DNA of 45,389 nucleotides from DATCHW01 sp036508135 (GTDB lineage Bacteria > Bacteroidota > Ignavibacteria > Tepidaquicellales > Tepidaquicellaceae): contig DATCHW010000085.1 in assembly GCA_036508135.1 (NCBI GenBank), positions 1 through 45,389 of the forward strand. The letters run 5' to 3'. Positions within the stretch are counted from its first letter, which is position 1. Every line of letters starts with the position of its first letter. The notes beneath the pieces were generated by a model. The model was not told the DNA's origin, searched no databases, and worked only from the letters and a program-made list of their open reading frames with translations. The position numbers and the translations under genes were made by a program. Below are positions 10,744 to 20,434 of the stretch, piece after piece.

Positions 10744-13011
10744 TTATTTAAGAATTATCATTTTCATAGAAGATGAATTTTTTCCGTTAACGATAAGAGA
10801 GCAGAAATATAAACCTGAAGATAAATTATTTCCGTAAAAAGTTTTTGTAGTTGTACCTGCACTTATGTTAACTTCATCTATCAATTTTATCACTTCTTTT
10901 CCGCTTATATCGTAAATTATTAGTGAAACCATAGATGCCTTAGGCAGTGTGAATTTTATATTCGTTTCAGGGTTGAACGGATTCGGATAATTCTGCATTA
11001 ACTCAAAGTTATCAGGAACTTTTTGATTTTCATTACCAATACTAACCGGGAACATATTTGAATTTTTGAAAATACAGGAATTCAAAAGCGTTACAGTATA
11101 GAGCTTACCGTCTGTGGTGAGATAAGAACCGTTAATATCGTCAATGCTTGAGCCAAGATTCAGATTTTGCCAGCTTGAACCGCCGTTGGAAGTATAATAA
11201 ACTGTTCCGTATGTTCCCAATACAATACATTCGAGAGGATTTAATACTTCAAGAGCATATAAAGTAATTATGGTGGTGGATGAAAAACTGACATTAGACC
11301 AGGGTGTAGCACCTCCGTTAGTGGTTTTATAAACCCTGTTGTTAGAGCCTACACAATATCCCGTTAAAGGATTAAGCATTTTAATATCATAGAGTGATCC
11401 TGCCAGATAGTTATCTCCGAGAGCAGTTGAGTCCCAGCTGATACCTCCGTTTGTGGTTTTCCAGGGTCGTGGTTTGTTGTTTATTAGCCAACCGTTGTTT
11501 TCATCGAGCATACATGCTGCGTTTATTGTATTTTCACTTCCCGTTGCCGTTCCAAATTTTTGTTTGAACCAATTGATTCCTCCATTCGTTGTTTTAAAAA
11601 TAGTAGTATCTGTTCCTGTAAGATATCTTGAAAATATCCATCCTATTTGTGCATTTACAAAATCCACTTTAGATAAGATAAGATTTTGAGGCATATTTGG
11701 AATTACGACAGAATCCCAGTTTGCACCTCCGTTAATTGTTTTATATACGGCAGATTTGCTTCCGCATATAAAACCAGTATTTGCATCAATCATTTCGATG
11801 CTGTAGAATTCTGCAGTTGAGGTTGGCGAAGGTGATATTACAGCCCAATTAATTCCTCCATTCGATGACCTCAATATCTGGTCGTGTGTTATGGGCGACG
11901 CGGTGGATGATGGAGCTCCTACCGCGAGAATTGTTTCGGTAGTTGTGTTCACCCAAATGTCGTGCAGATTCCCTGTCTTAAAATATTGACTGAGCATTAT
12001 CTTGTTTACAGAACCTAATGTCTGATAAATAGAACCGTGTGCTCCTACCGTAATTATTGTATCACCTGTTACAGAAAAATCCGATGAGTAATATGAATTA
12101 CTCCATACTACGGGAGAAGATGATGGTATGAACTCGAGTGAATCCCAGGTCACGCCGAGATTCGTCGAACGCCATATATAACCTGAACTGCCCGTCATAT
12201 ATACGGCGTTATTTCTGACTTTCAAATCGAAGGAGTGAATTGGTCTGTCAAATAATGCACCTGACATATTATTCCAGTTAAATCCGCCGTTAGTCGTATA
12301 TCTGCATCTTCCCCAGTCGCCGCAGGCATAGCCGGTATTGGCGTCTGTAAAAACTGCTTTATAAAAGTTGACCTGACTTCCTATCGCATAAGTATTCCAG
12401 AGCACTCCGCCGTTTGTTGTTATGCATACATCTCCGAGAGAGTTCAGTACGAGAATTTTATTTTCATTAAAAGCATATACATCAAATGGGTTTGAAAATG
12501 GCGGTGTGCCGGATGCCGCATTCCAATTCAGACCGCTGTCCGTTGTTTTCATTAACCTGTAGTTTGTAAGTCCGGCTACCACATATCCCGTTAGATTATT
12601 TATAAATGAGATTCCCGTTATCGTTGTGCTTGTGGGTACCGGATTTCCGGGAACACTGTCAAATGTCAATCCTGCATCAGTAGTTCTGAATATCGAACCA
12701 TACGTTCCGACAACAATCCCTGTATTCTGGTTGAAGAACCATGCATTCCGCAAATCAGCTCTTTGCAATGGAATACCTGACATTCTTCCCGCTTTGTGAT
12801 GGAAAGTCCAGGTTGCACCCATGTCAGTAGTTTTAATGAATGTTCCCTTTGCCCCGATAGCATAGATAGTATTTGCATCCCACATTTTCACCCAGCGTAA
12901 TTCATTTCCCTGAGGAGATTGATGCAGCCATTTCCAGTCCTGATAAAGCTGGGCATTGGAATTTGATACGAATAAAAAAATAGAGGTGATTAATATTATA
13001 AAAAATTTCAT
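10744..13011 (-). CDS. Secreted YCF48-like beta-propeller protein with T9SS sorting domain
   Basis: A 755-residue exported protein with a signal peptide of about 20 residues (ending SNAQ). It carries a dozen or more WxxTxxGGxxW-type blades, such as TTDMGATW, TTNGGINW and KTINGGANW. Each is paired with a 'TGYVVG/TGFICG' strand, which is the pattern of YCF48/photosystem-assembly-like propellers. The end, from about residue 672 (QNYPNPFNPETNI to MKMIILK), is a T9SS type A domain. The role is unknown; the fold is used for binding in many exported proteins. Unlike several of its T9SS neighbours, it has no sigma-54 promoter in the 136-bp gap upstream. Confidence 0.85.
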   Translation of the reverse strand: MKFFIILITSIFLFVSNSNAQLYQDWKWLHQSPQGNELRWVKMWDANTIYAIGAKGTFIKTTDMGATWTFHHKAGRMSGIPLQRADLRNAWFFNQNTGIVVGTYGSIFRTTDAGLTFDSVPGNPVPTSTTITGISFINNLTGYVVAGLTNYRLMKTTDSGLNWNAASGTPPFSNPFDVYAFNENKILVLNSLGDVCITTNGGVLWNTYAIGSQVNFYKAVFTDANTGYACGDWGRCRYTTNGGFNWNNMSGALFDRPIHSFDLKVRNNAVYMTGSSGYIWRSTNLGVTWDSLEFIPSSSPVVWSNSYYSSDFSVTGDTIITVGAHGSIYQTLGSVNKIMLSQYFKTGNLHDIWVNTTTETILAVGAPSSTASPITHDQILRSSNGGINWAVISPSPTSTAEFYSIEMIDANTGFICGSKSAVYKTINGGANWDSVVIPNMPQNLILSKVDFVNAQIGWIFSRYLTGTDTTIFKTTNGGINWFKQKFGTATGSENTINAACMLDENNGWLINNKPRPWKTTNGGISWDSTALGDNYLAGSLYDIKMLNPLTGYCVGSNNRVYKTTNGGATPWSNVSFSSTTIITLYALEVLNPLECIVLGTYGTVYYTSNGGSSWQNLNLGSSIDDINGSYLTTDGKLYTVTLLNSCIFKNSNMFPVSIGNENQKVPDNFELMQNYPNPFNPETNIKFTLPKASMVSLIIYDISGKEVIKLIDEVNISAGTTTKTFYGNNLSSGLYFCSLIVNGKNSSSMKMIILK

Positions 13012-13147
13012 AATATTTTAATTTTAATTTGTAAAAACTTAAACGAAAATTAATGCAATTTCAATATTAATAATTTACTATGAGGGTGTAAATATAGGTA
13101 TCTGTTGAATTTTTAAAATCAGACAAGAAACAACGGGGGAGATGATA

Positions 13148-16024
13148 CTATTTCAGTAAAATCATTTTTTTTATTACAGACAAATTTCCTGCCTGCAAGC
13201 TATAGAAATATACACCGCTTGCAAGATTGCTTCCGTTAAATTCTACCGTATAGTAATTTGCAGATTTCATTTCATTGTTGATCAGCACAGCAATTTCTTT
13301 TCCTTTAACATCATATATTTTTAATGTTACCCTACTATTTTCCGGAAGGGAAAAATTTATTTTAGTTACCGGGTTGAAAGGATTTGGAAAATTCTGGTCA
13401 AGAGTCAATTTAGACGGGACACCAATATTAATAATTTCATTTAAATAATAAAGGGCATCATTTCCATTATAATCTATCTGCCTGAGTTTGTAGTGATAAT
13501 TTCCTGACTGCAGATTCTTATCGGAAAAAGAATATTCAGTTTCATAATTATTATTTCTTCCTTCAATAAAACCTATTATTTGCCATATTCCGTTTTTAAT
13601 ATCCATTCTGAATATTTCATATCCGCTGCAATTAATTTCTTTTGAAGTGATCCATTTGAGATTTACGTTATTGCTCTGAATCATACCGGAGAATGTTTTC
13701 ATTTCGACAGGATTTACTCCGCCAGGGTCTGAAATGTAAATTTCATCGAACGTTGCATTTTCTGTGCCGGTTATATTGTGATTCCACAAACAGCCAAGAT
13801 AATTCAGAGTTGTTCCGGTATAGGTTCCATTAATAACATCTGAACCAACCTGAACCGAAGTATTCCATGGGTCTGACTGCGGATAGTCTATCGCATTGCT
13901 CTCCGCATAAAGCGACCAGGTATTTGTTGTAGGGATATATTTTACTTTTATGCTAAGGTATTCAGCTCCATAATTATTTGCCGAAATAATATTCGTGGTT
14001 TTTGCATTTGCATCCAGACCGCTTGTAAAATACACAAGCCTTATGGCGTTCGTAGTGCCGGATTGACCTAATACAACTGCATAACCATTAGCAGTGGCAT
14101 AGTTAGCAGAGCTCATTCCGAGTATAAATGCATCACCATAATTTCCCGCATCAAATCCCGATGGGTCTGTACGGGACTGCCTCATATTGAAAGCCCATTG
14201 AAGATTTACGGTAGAAGTACTGAGGATGGAAGGATATCCCGGAAGTCCGGAAAGGTTAACATAAGCTAAATCCCTGCCGGAAGTTGAACTTGCGAGTTGA
14301 AGCCGGTTTGAATTTATTTGTACTCCGGTACCCGAAGCTGATTCTGTTTCATACCATGTTAACATATTCGACCCCACAAAAGTGTTGCCAAGAGTATTGT
14401 TATTTGTTCTGTTAAAATTATCAAGTAATACGAAATTATTCTGAGAAACCGCCTGAGAAGTAGTTGCACTAATTGCGGGTACTGTCCCGTCCGTCTTGTA
14501 ATTTCTTGTTGCTCCCGTTCCGTTGTAAGAATAGATTCTGAAATAATAAGTTATATTTGCAGATAACGAAGAAAACGAAAAATTATCCGGAGCTGAATAA
14601 TCAACATTTGCAATTGCACTTCCGTCCGAGAGATTTAAATCGTCTGCATAGGAATTTCCATCAGCAGGTGTTGTGAATGAATTATTATTATTCGCTAAAA
14701 TCAAATAACCAGATGGTGCCTGGGTGCCGGGAAGAGCGTCTGTCCAGCCAAGAGCAATACTGCTTGAAGTTAACGTACCGGTAGAAAATCCGGTAACATA
14801 ATTAGCAGGTTCTGTGGCAAGTGTTCCGGGTATTCCTGTATTTGCAGAAGGTACCGTGCCAGTGGTTTTATAGTTCCGAATTGATCCATCTCCATTATAT
14901 GAATACATTCTGAAATAGTATGTTGTGGAAGGAGTAAGGTTATCAAAAGTGTAAGTATTGGCAGCGGAATAATTGATGTTTATAACTGCCTTCCCATCCG
15001 AAAGTATGTTATCATCCGTAACTACAGTACCGTCAACAGGGATAAAATAATCATCCTTGTTAAAAGCTTCAAGAATATATCCGGACGGAGACTGATTACC
15101 TGCAATTGCATCTATCCAGGAGAGAGTGATGGATGTTCCATTAGCAGAGGCAATAAAATTTGACACATAATTATCTGGTTCAGCCGAAAAAGCAGGGGTT
15201 AGCTTAGACAGATCAGAAAAATTAATATAATAAATATATTCAGGGTGGTCAACAAAAGGATTTCTGTTCTGCTGAATTGACTGTATATAATTATTCCTGC
15301 TTACTTCCCATTTATCCGGAGGATCCTGTTTGTTCCATTGAAGCAAAGTGTTCAAATCCTGCGGACCTTCACTTAAAGCTGTGAGTTTGGTATTCAGCCA
15401 GTTGAACGTCCACTGATTGCCGCTTATACCGTCATACCGTACACACATATATAAAATCGCTCTTGCTGCATCTCCTTTATGAGAATCCCTTGGCTCGAAT
15501 ACAATATTTCCTGCCGCATCCCTTCCATATTTTGATTCCAGAAATGAAGATGTAAGTGTAGAAACGATACCAAGCGGGTGATTGTTCCGCACGGCATTCG
15601 CGTGATTCTGTTCCGTCGGGAAAAGATGATACTGGTCTGTGTATGGTTCTGCACTGGTAGAAGGATTAGTCGGCTGCCAGCTGTAACACCAGGTATGCTC
15701 CCTGCTCATCGTTACCCAGGTAAATGGTGGAGTATAAATATAATTATAACCGGAATAGACACAATAAACACTTCGTGTACCATTGCCGTTATCAAAAGAA
15801 GCAAAGTTAGCTACATTTGTTTCATCAAACTGATCATAGGATATTTGAGTATAAGGAACTCTAATACGGGTCTTAAGGTCAGCAATAAAAGTCGCCGAAC
15901 CTGAATTAAGAGATGAATAATATGCATCATCCTGAGAATAAACTGATGGCAGCGAAAAAAATAGCAGGAAAAAAATTAAAACTATTCTCTTACGTATTTT
16001 CAAATAATTCGATAATGTAAACAT
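13148..16024 (-). CDS. Secreted endonuclease I family nuclease with fibronectin III domains and T9SS sorting domain
   Basis: After a signal peptide, residues about 35-270 match the endonuclease I (EndA/NucM) family: MSREHTW with the catalytic REH at 108-110, and DQYHLFPTEQNHANAVRNN (from about 130) giving the HNH-like metal site. Two fibronectin III domains follow (about 283-520; both carry a YYFRMYSYNG/YYFRIYSYNG strand). Then come a jelly-roll-like region (about 530-775) and a T9SS domain from about 875. It probably degrades extracellular DNA for nutrition or biofilm turnover. I take the ATG at 16024 over the TTG three codons upstream. A sigma-54 promoter (16090-16104) and shared palindromes lie upstream. 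Confidence 0.87.
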   Translation of the reverse strand: MFTLSNYLKIRKRIVLIFFLLFFSLPSVYSQDDAYYSSLNSGSATFIADLKTRIRVPYTQISYDQFDETNVANFASFDNGNGTRSVYCVYSGYNYIYTPPFTWVTMSREHTWCYSWQPTNPSTSAEPYTDQYHLFPTEQNHANAVRNNHPLGIVSTLTSSFLESKYGRDAAGNIVFEPRDSHKGDAARAILYMCVRYDGISGNQWTFNWLNTKLTALSEGPQDLNTLLQWNKQDPPDKWEVSRNNYIQSIQQNRNPFVDHPEYIYYINFSDLSKLTPAFSAEPDNYVSNFIASANGTSITLSWIDAIAGNQSPSGYILEAFNKDDYFIPVDGTVVTDDNILSDGKAVININYSAANTYTFDNLTPSTTYYFRMYSYNGDGSIRNYKTTGTVPSANTGIPGTLATEPANYVTGFSTGTLTSSSIALGWTDALPGTQAPSGYLILANNNNSFTTPADGNSYADDLNLSDGSAIANVDYSAPDNFSFSSLSANITYYFRIYSYNGTGATRNYKTDGTVPAISATTSQAVSQNNFVLLDNFNRTNNNTLGNTFVGSNMLTWYETESASGTGVQINSNRLQLASSTSGRDLAYVNLSGLPGYPSILSTSTVNLQWAFNMRQSRTDPSGFDAGNYGDAFILGMSSANYATANGYAVVLGQSGTTNAIRLVYFTSGLDANAKTTNIISANNYGAEYLSIKVKYIPTTNTWSLYAESNAIDYPQSDPWNTSVQVGSDVINGTYTGTTLNYLGCLWNHNITGTENATFDEIYISDPGGVNPVEMKTFSGMIQSNNVNLKWITSKEINCSGYEIFRMDIKNGIWQIIGFIEGRNNNYETEYSFSDKNLQSGNYHYKLRQIDYNGNDALYYLNEIINIGVPSKLTLDQNFPNPFNPVTKINFSLPENSRVTLKIYDVKGKEIAVLINNEMKSANYYTVEFNGSNLASGVYFYSLQAGNLSVIKKMILLK

Positions 16025-16089
16025 ACTCTTCAATAATGAATATAAATTGAATCAATAAAGTCGATTGATAATTCCTTAACAATTAGACT

Positions 16090-16104
16090 GCAATAAATGT
16101 GCCA
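16090..16104 (-). promoter_or_regulatory. Sigma-54 promoter for the endonuclease I gene
   Basis: Reads TGGCACATTTATTGC on the minus strand, a full match to the TGGCAC-N5-TTGC consensus. The predicted leader to the ATG at 16024 is about 55 nt, which supports that start. Confidence 0.8.
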
Positions 16105-16216
16105 TTTGTTCCATTAATTAATGGATTTATATACATTAATTTTATTGATTTATCTGTACAATTTCCTCGTTTGGGCTTGAATTAATTTTCTCCCGTAAAA
16201 AATAAATCTTTCTCAA

Positions 16217-16251
16217 TCTCAATATGAGAAATGGTTTCTCAAAATGAGAAA
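16217..16251. promoter_or_regulatory. Paired TCTCA-N3-TGAGA palindromes, putative enhancer sites
   Basis: TCTCA-N3-TGAGA (16217-16229) and TTTCTCA-N3-TGAGAAA (16235-16251) have centres 20 bp apart. They lie between two divergent sigma-54 promoters, about 120 bp from one and 170 bp from the other, a usual distance for an enhancer-binding protein. Confidence 0.75.
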
Positions 16252-16414
16252 AATGTCATAAGAATAAATACTTATTAATCAAAACTATATTATTCTGAAA
16301 AATCGGGGTTCTCAAAATTGTAAATATTATAAATATTTCTCCTTTTATTTCAACATAATTATTGAAAAAACCCTCATTCCGGTTTAATTTTACAGATTAC
16401 CCAGATATTTTTTT

Positions 16415-16429
16415 TGGCACAGGAATTGC
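16415..16429 (+). promoter_or_regulatory. Sigma-54 promoter for the truncated glycosidase-like gene
   Basis: Reads TGGCACAGGAATTGC, a full consensus -24/-12 element, about 54 bp before the ATG at 16483. Confidence 0.8.
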
Positions 16430-16482
16430 CTTAATTAGAACATAATCGTTTTTTAAAAATATCTCCCATGGAGCAATGACTA

Positions 16483-16671
16483 ATGAGGAAAATAATCACC
16501 TTCTTTACAATTTTAACCCTATCTTTTCAAATCTCATATGCTGCGGTAACCGATACAAACCATGTTTATGGATTAACACTCGATGCCGTCAATAATTTGA
16601 ATGCCATAGTTACATCTTTATTTACACCTCATTCCCGGGTACCCTCTGGGTCATCTCCCGAGATTGTGTGA
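16483..16671 (+). pseudogene. Truncated paralogue of the secreted glycosidase at 42879-44045
   Basis: The first ~46 residues (signal peptide, then DTNHVYGLTLDAVNNLNAIVTSL) match the start of the 388-residue protein at the right end of the window (DTNKVYGVTIDAISNLPAIVTSL). The match then stops, and the frame ends within dispersed-repeat DNA. No catalytic region remains, so at most a short secreted peptide could be made. The consensus sigma-54 promoter upstream is still intact, which suggests that the truncation is recent. Confidence 0.75.
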
Positions 16672-16845
16672 ATACTGTCATCCTGAGGAACGAAGTGACC
16701 GAAGGATCTCATTTCCATTCTGTTATTGGGATTCTTCACTGCGCTTGGAATTGCAAATTGTGGTTTTCACAAAACCTCCACTGTCGAAGATCTCTGCCTG
16801 TCCCGACATGTCGTGAGCTCATCTGGAATTGGGAATGTATTTGAA
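16625..16845. repeat. Dispersed GTCATCCTGAGG-type intergenic repeat
   Basis: Contains TGTCATCCTGAGGAACGAAG, then TGACCGAAGGATCTC and later CCTGTCCCGACATGTCG. The first block is a repeat seen between genes in many FCB-group genomes. It replaces the body of the truncated glycosidase and reaches the end of alr. Confidence 0.65.
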
Positions 16846-16847
16846 AT

Positions 16848-17999
16848 CTAAAATTGATTCAGGTATTTCCTTTGCACCCTGTCCGCAACTGCGCAAAGCG
16901 TTTCATAAGGGATAGTTTTCGTAATATCTGCTATTTTATCAGCCCCGAGATTGTTTCCATTCTCGCTTCCCATTAATAATGCATCATCACCTATACCCAC
17001 TTCGCGTCTGGTTCCGAGATTTACCATCAGCCAGTCCATTGTGACGGCTCCGATTACAGGATAATATTTCCCGTTAATAAGAACCTTTCCCTTGTTCGAT
17101 AATGCTCGCCAGTATCCATCGCCATAACCAATGGGAATTGAACCAATGAAAGTTTTTTCGTCAGTTATATATTTTCTACCGTAAGAAATACTTGTATGAG
17201 CATCTACCCTTTTTATATAAGTTACTTTGGATTTCAAATTCATTATGGGTTTTAAAGGAATTTTATGCTTTATTTCATTCGATGGATAGTAGCCATACAA
17301 TATAAGTCCGGGTCTCACCATATCAAAGTAAGAATCTTTCAGGTCAAGTATTGCTCCGCTATTTGCAGAGTGGATAATGGGAAATTCCATCCCTGCTTTT
17401 TTTAATTGATGAAGTAGTTCCTGAAATTTACGCAGTTGCATCTTTGCAAAAGATTTATCACTGCTTTCTGATGTGGCAAAATGCGTGAATATACCTTCCA
17501 CTTCCAGATTTTTATGAGTAAAAACCTGCGAGATGTTATTGAATGCCCGTTTAACGTCAAATCCAATCCTCCTCATACCTGTATCCACTTTGATATGCAC
17601 CTTGAATTTCTTTTTTAATCTACTGCTGTAATAATCTAGAAATTTAGCAGTCTCAAGTGAAGCGACGGTTGCAATAAGATTATACTTCAAAAGTTTTGAT
17701 ACATAAGCCGCAGGTTTTAGCCTTGAGTGTATCAATGTACCGAATACAAGAATCGATGCATCAGGGATAGTGTTCCTTAATTTTATCGCTTCATCATAAT
17801 TTGCAACTCCAAGAAAATCTGCTCCTATAGAAATTAATTTACTGCTTATCTCCTGAATTCCATGCCCGTATGCATTGGCTTTAACAACTCCGCAAATCTT
17901 TATCCTCTTTCCCGGATTGTCTTTATGGATATGTTTTTTTATCTGTTTAAAGTTGTATTCTAACTTATTGAGATCTATTTCCGCTCTTGTAGGATTCAA
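16848..17999 (-). CDS. alr: Alanine racemase
   Basis: Interconverts L- and D-alanine with pyridoxal phosphate and supplies D-Ala for peptidoglycan; cytoplasmic. The PLP lysine is K40 in VVKANAYGHG, and the opposing catalytic tyrosine is Y273 in SYGRKY. The PIGYGDGY and GAVTMDWLMVNLG segments of the C-terminal barrel are present. The length of 383 is normal. The start is a TTG at 17999 with AAGG just upstream; no ATG lies before the conserved AEIDLNKLEYNF beginning. The gene stands alone, with no murF partner nearby. Confidence 0.93.
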   Translation of the reverse strand: MNPTRAEIDLNKLEYNFKQIKKHIHKDNPGKRIKICGVVKANAYGHGIQEISSKLISIGADFLGVANYDEAIKLRNTIPDASILVFGTLIHSRLKPAAYVSKLLKYNLIATVASLETAKFLDYYSSRLKKKFKVHIKVDTGMRRIGFDVKRAFNNISQVFTHKNLEVEGIFTHFATSESSDKSFAKMQLRKFQELLHQLKKAGMEFPIIHSANSGAILDLKDSYFDMVRPGLILYGYYPSNEIKHKIPLKPIMNLKSKVTYIKRVDAHTSISYGRKYITDEKTFIGSIPIGYGDGYWRALSNKGKVLINGKYYPVIGAVTMDWLMVNLGTRREVGIGDDALLMGSENGNNLGADKIADITKTIPYETLCAVADRVQRKYLNQF

Positions 18000-18404
18000 T
18001 TACCTTCAGATACTTTTTATTAATTCATAAAAAAATCAAAGTAACAATGAAAACAACAACATAAAATACAGATTTAATTCTTACTGTTTTTTACGCTCGT
18101 TCTTATTTTCAATAAAACCTTTATATAACAGGGTCGAAAAGTTTTCCCGTAAAAACCCTTAAATGATTTTATTAAAAAGAAATAACTGTAGAAAAAGTCG
18201 AACCGGCAAAAAAGAATTTTCTATCATTAATGGAAGAACCGGCGTATATATCGAACGAGAAGTAATCATTAATATCATAACAGAAATCTAATGGTTCGAA
18301 TCTTTTTTATTTAAAATTTATAATTTAACATTGACAATTGTTCTATTCCGTCCCCTCCCTTGATTCAGATTTCCAAAACTATTAATTTAATCAAAAGTTA
18401 ATAT
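18000..18404. other. Intergenic region between divergent alr and psuK
   Basis: AT-rich and without open frames of note. It must hold the promoters of alr and of psuK-psuG, but no convincing element, riboswitch or repeat was seen. Confidence 0.4.
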
Positions 18405-19346
18405 ATGAACGATTACGTTTGTGTAATTGGTGGTATTAATATAGATATAAAAGGAATTTCAGATACTTCCGGTAAAGAACCCGATTCGCATCCGGGAAAG
18501 ATTTATTTTACACCCGGAGGTGTTGCAAGAAATGTTTCCGAAAATTTAGCCCGGCTTGATATCCCCGTTTATCTGCTCGGTTGTGTAGGAGATGATTATT
18601 TCGGAAATTTCATTATTGATAAAACACGGAATAAAGGTGTTAATACTGATAACATTATTAAATCTTCCTCTGTAAGTACTTCCAAATATCTCTCCGTATC
18701 TTCAAACAACGGAAACTTGCATTATGCCGTGAATGATATGAAAGAATCTTCAGAATTAATAACACCTGAATATATTCTAAAAAACAAAAAGATATTCGAA
18801 AACAGCAAACTCATAGTTGCCGATACAAATTTATCTCCCGAGTCTCTAAATAAAGTAGTTAGTATTGCAAATGATAATAATATCCCGGTATTTATTGATA
18901 CAGTCTCTTCAGCGAAAGCGAGCATCGTAAATAAATTACAGGGGCGAATCGAATATCTTTCTCCAAATTTACTTGAGAATGAAAATTTGTTCGGAAATTA
19001 TGATAAGATGTCTGAAATTCTCACAACCGGTATCTTTAAGAATTTCGGATACATTATTTTAAAAAAGGGAATTGAAGGAGTTACCATAATTGATGTTGAG
19101 AACGAAAGATCATTCGAGGTTGATGCTTTGAGTGTTGACGTTGTTGAACCGAACGGCGCAGGAGACGCTTTTAATGCGGGGTTTATATATAGTATAATCA
19201 GAAATTATAATGTTAAGATTGCTGCAAGAATTGGAATCTGTGCAGCACATATTACTCTTAAATCTGAAAAATCAGTTTCAGATGAATTAACACAAAAGAA
19301 TTTACTGGATTTATATAATCAAAAAATATCAGAAAATGAGTTTTAA
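18405..19346 (+). CDS. psuK: PfkB-family sugar kinase, probable pseudouridine kinase
   Basis: A ribokinase-fold kinase: N-terminal GGINIDIKG, the GGVARNVSENLARL sugar-binding segment, and the C-terminal anion-hole motif NGAGDAF (about 250-256) with catalytic base D254. Pairing with psuG makes phosphorylation of pseudouridine to pseudouridine 5'-phosphate the likely reaction. The next gene starts 11 bp before this one stops, so the two are translationally coupled. Without that neighbour, only 'PfkB-family kinase' could be claimed. Confidence 0.85.
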   Translation: MNDYVCVIGGINIDIKGISDTSGKEPDSHPGKIYFTPGGVARNVSENLARLDIPVYLLGCVGDDYFGNFIIDKTRNKGVNTDNIIKSSSVSTSKYLSVSSNNGNLHYAVNDMKESSELITPEYILKNKKIFENSKLIVADTNLSPESLNKVVSIANDNNIPVFIDTVSSAKASIVNKLQGRIEYLSPNLLENENLFGNYDKMSEILTTGIFKNFGYIILKKGIEGVTIIDVENERSFEVDALSVDVVEPNGAGDAFNAGFIYSIIRNYNVKIAARIGICAAHITLKSEKSVSDELTQKNLLDLYNQKISENEF

Positions 19347-20244
19347 CAATTACCTTCATATAACCGAAGAAGTAAAAACAGCTTTGGCTGAAAATAGACC
19401 CGTTGTAGCACTCGAGTCAACAATAATTTCACACGGTATGCCGTATCCCCAGAATTTTGAAACTGCTATGGAAGTTGAAAATGTTGTAAGAAATAATAAC
19501 GCAATTCCGGCAACAATTGCAATTATCAGGGGAATAATAAAAGTAGGTTTAACGAATGCAGATATTGAATTTCTCTCCTCTGAAAAAGATATTTTAAAAG
19601 CATCGCGCAGGGATATTCCCGTAATCATATCACAGAAATTAAGCGCTGCTACTACTGTCTCAGCAACTATGATATTTGCGAATATTGCTTCTTTGAAAAT
19701 TTTTGCAACAGGCGGAATCGGCGGTGTTCACAGAAATGCACAACAGACTTTCGACATCTCTGCCGATTTAACAGAACTTGCTCAAACTCCAATCGTAGTT
19801 GTATCCGCAGGTATTAAATCTATTCTGGATATTGGTCTGACCCTCGAATATCTTGAAACACTCGGCGTTCCGGTTATAGTCTATAAGGCAGAAGAATTCC
19901 CCGCATTTTATACCCGCGAATCAGGATACAAAGTAAATTATCGATTGGATACTCCCGAGGAAATTGCAAATGTATTCATTACAAAACAAAAACTTGGACT
20001 TAACGGCGGTATCTTAATTGCAAATCCAATTCCCGAAGAGTACTCTGTTAATAAGAAACTAATTGATAATGCAATTGATAAAGCCCTTAAGTCAGCAGAA
20101 AAAAAAGGAATTAAAGGGAAAGACGTTACTCCATTTCTATTATCTGAGGTTAAAAATAATACAAAAGGTGAAAGCCTCGATGCTAATATAAAACTTGTTT
20201 TAAATAATGCAAAACTCGCCGCCGAGATTTCCCGGTACTTATAA
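19336..20244 (+). CDS. psuG: Pseudouridine-5'-phosphate glycosidase
   Basis: Cleaves the C-C glycosidic bond of pseudouridine 5'-phosphate to uracil and ribose 5-phosphate, completing pseudouridine salvage after PsuK. Family hallmarks: ALESTIISHGMPYP (E27), the ATTVSATM segment, ATGGIGGVHR, and a C-terminal GKDVTPFLL helix. The length of 302 is typical. It overlaps psuK by 11 bp. Catalysis needs a metal ion and a lysine Schiff base in the characterised E. coli enzyme; I did not map that lysine with certainty. Confidence 0.93.
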   Translation: MSFNNYLHITEEVKTALAENRPVVALESTIISHGMPYPQNFETAMEVENVVRNNNAIPATIAIIRGIIKVGLTNADIEFLSSEKDILKASRRDIPVIISQKLSAATTVSATMIFANIASLKIFATGGIGGVHRNAQQTFDISADLTELAQTPIVVVSAGIKSILDIGLTLEYLETLGVPVIVYKAEEFPAFYTRESGYKVNYRLDTPEEIANVFITKQKLGLNGGILIANPIPEEYSVNKKLIDNAIDKALKSAEKKGIKGKDVTPFLLSEVKNNTKGESLDANIKLVLNNAKLAAEISRYL

Positions 20245-20290
20245 AAGTATTTAAATCCCGGATTTTCAACTTTTTATCTTAGCAATCTCT

Positions 20291-20430
20291 TAACCCACTA
20301 ACCACTAATAACTAGCCACCAACCACCAACCACTAATAACTAGCCACCAACCACTAATAACTAACCACCAACCACTAATAACTAGCCGCCAACCCCTAAT
20401 AACCAACAACTAACCACCAACAACCAACCA
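20291..20430. repeat. Tandem repeat of about 21 bp
   Basis: Degenerate copies of AACCACTAATAACTAGCCACC follow one another between the convergent psuG and typA ends. They are direct repeats with no unique spacers, so this is a minisatellite-like array and not a CRISPR. Confidence 0.75.
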
Positions 20431-20434
20431 TCTC

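Larger units (their letters stand above)
16034..16482. other. Divergent regulatory region
   Basis: This gap between two divergent genes for secreted proteins holds a sigma-54 promoter facing each way, with one pair of palindromes between them. The sites are listed separately. No gene is seen in it. Confidence 0.7.

Noticed and set aside
13012..13147. Sigma-54 promoter upstream of the YCF48-like T9SS gene
   Set aside because: An ATTGC occurs, but no GG at the -24 position and no palindromes.
20291..20430. Possible CRISPR array
   Set aside because: The copies are directly adjacent and degenerate, with no unique spacers and no cas genes nearby.
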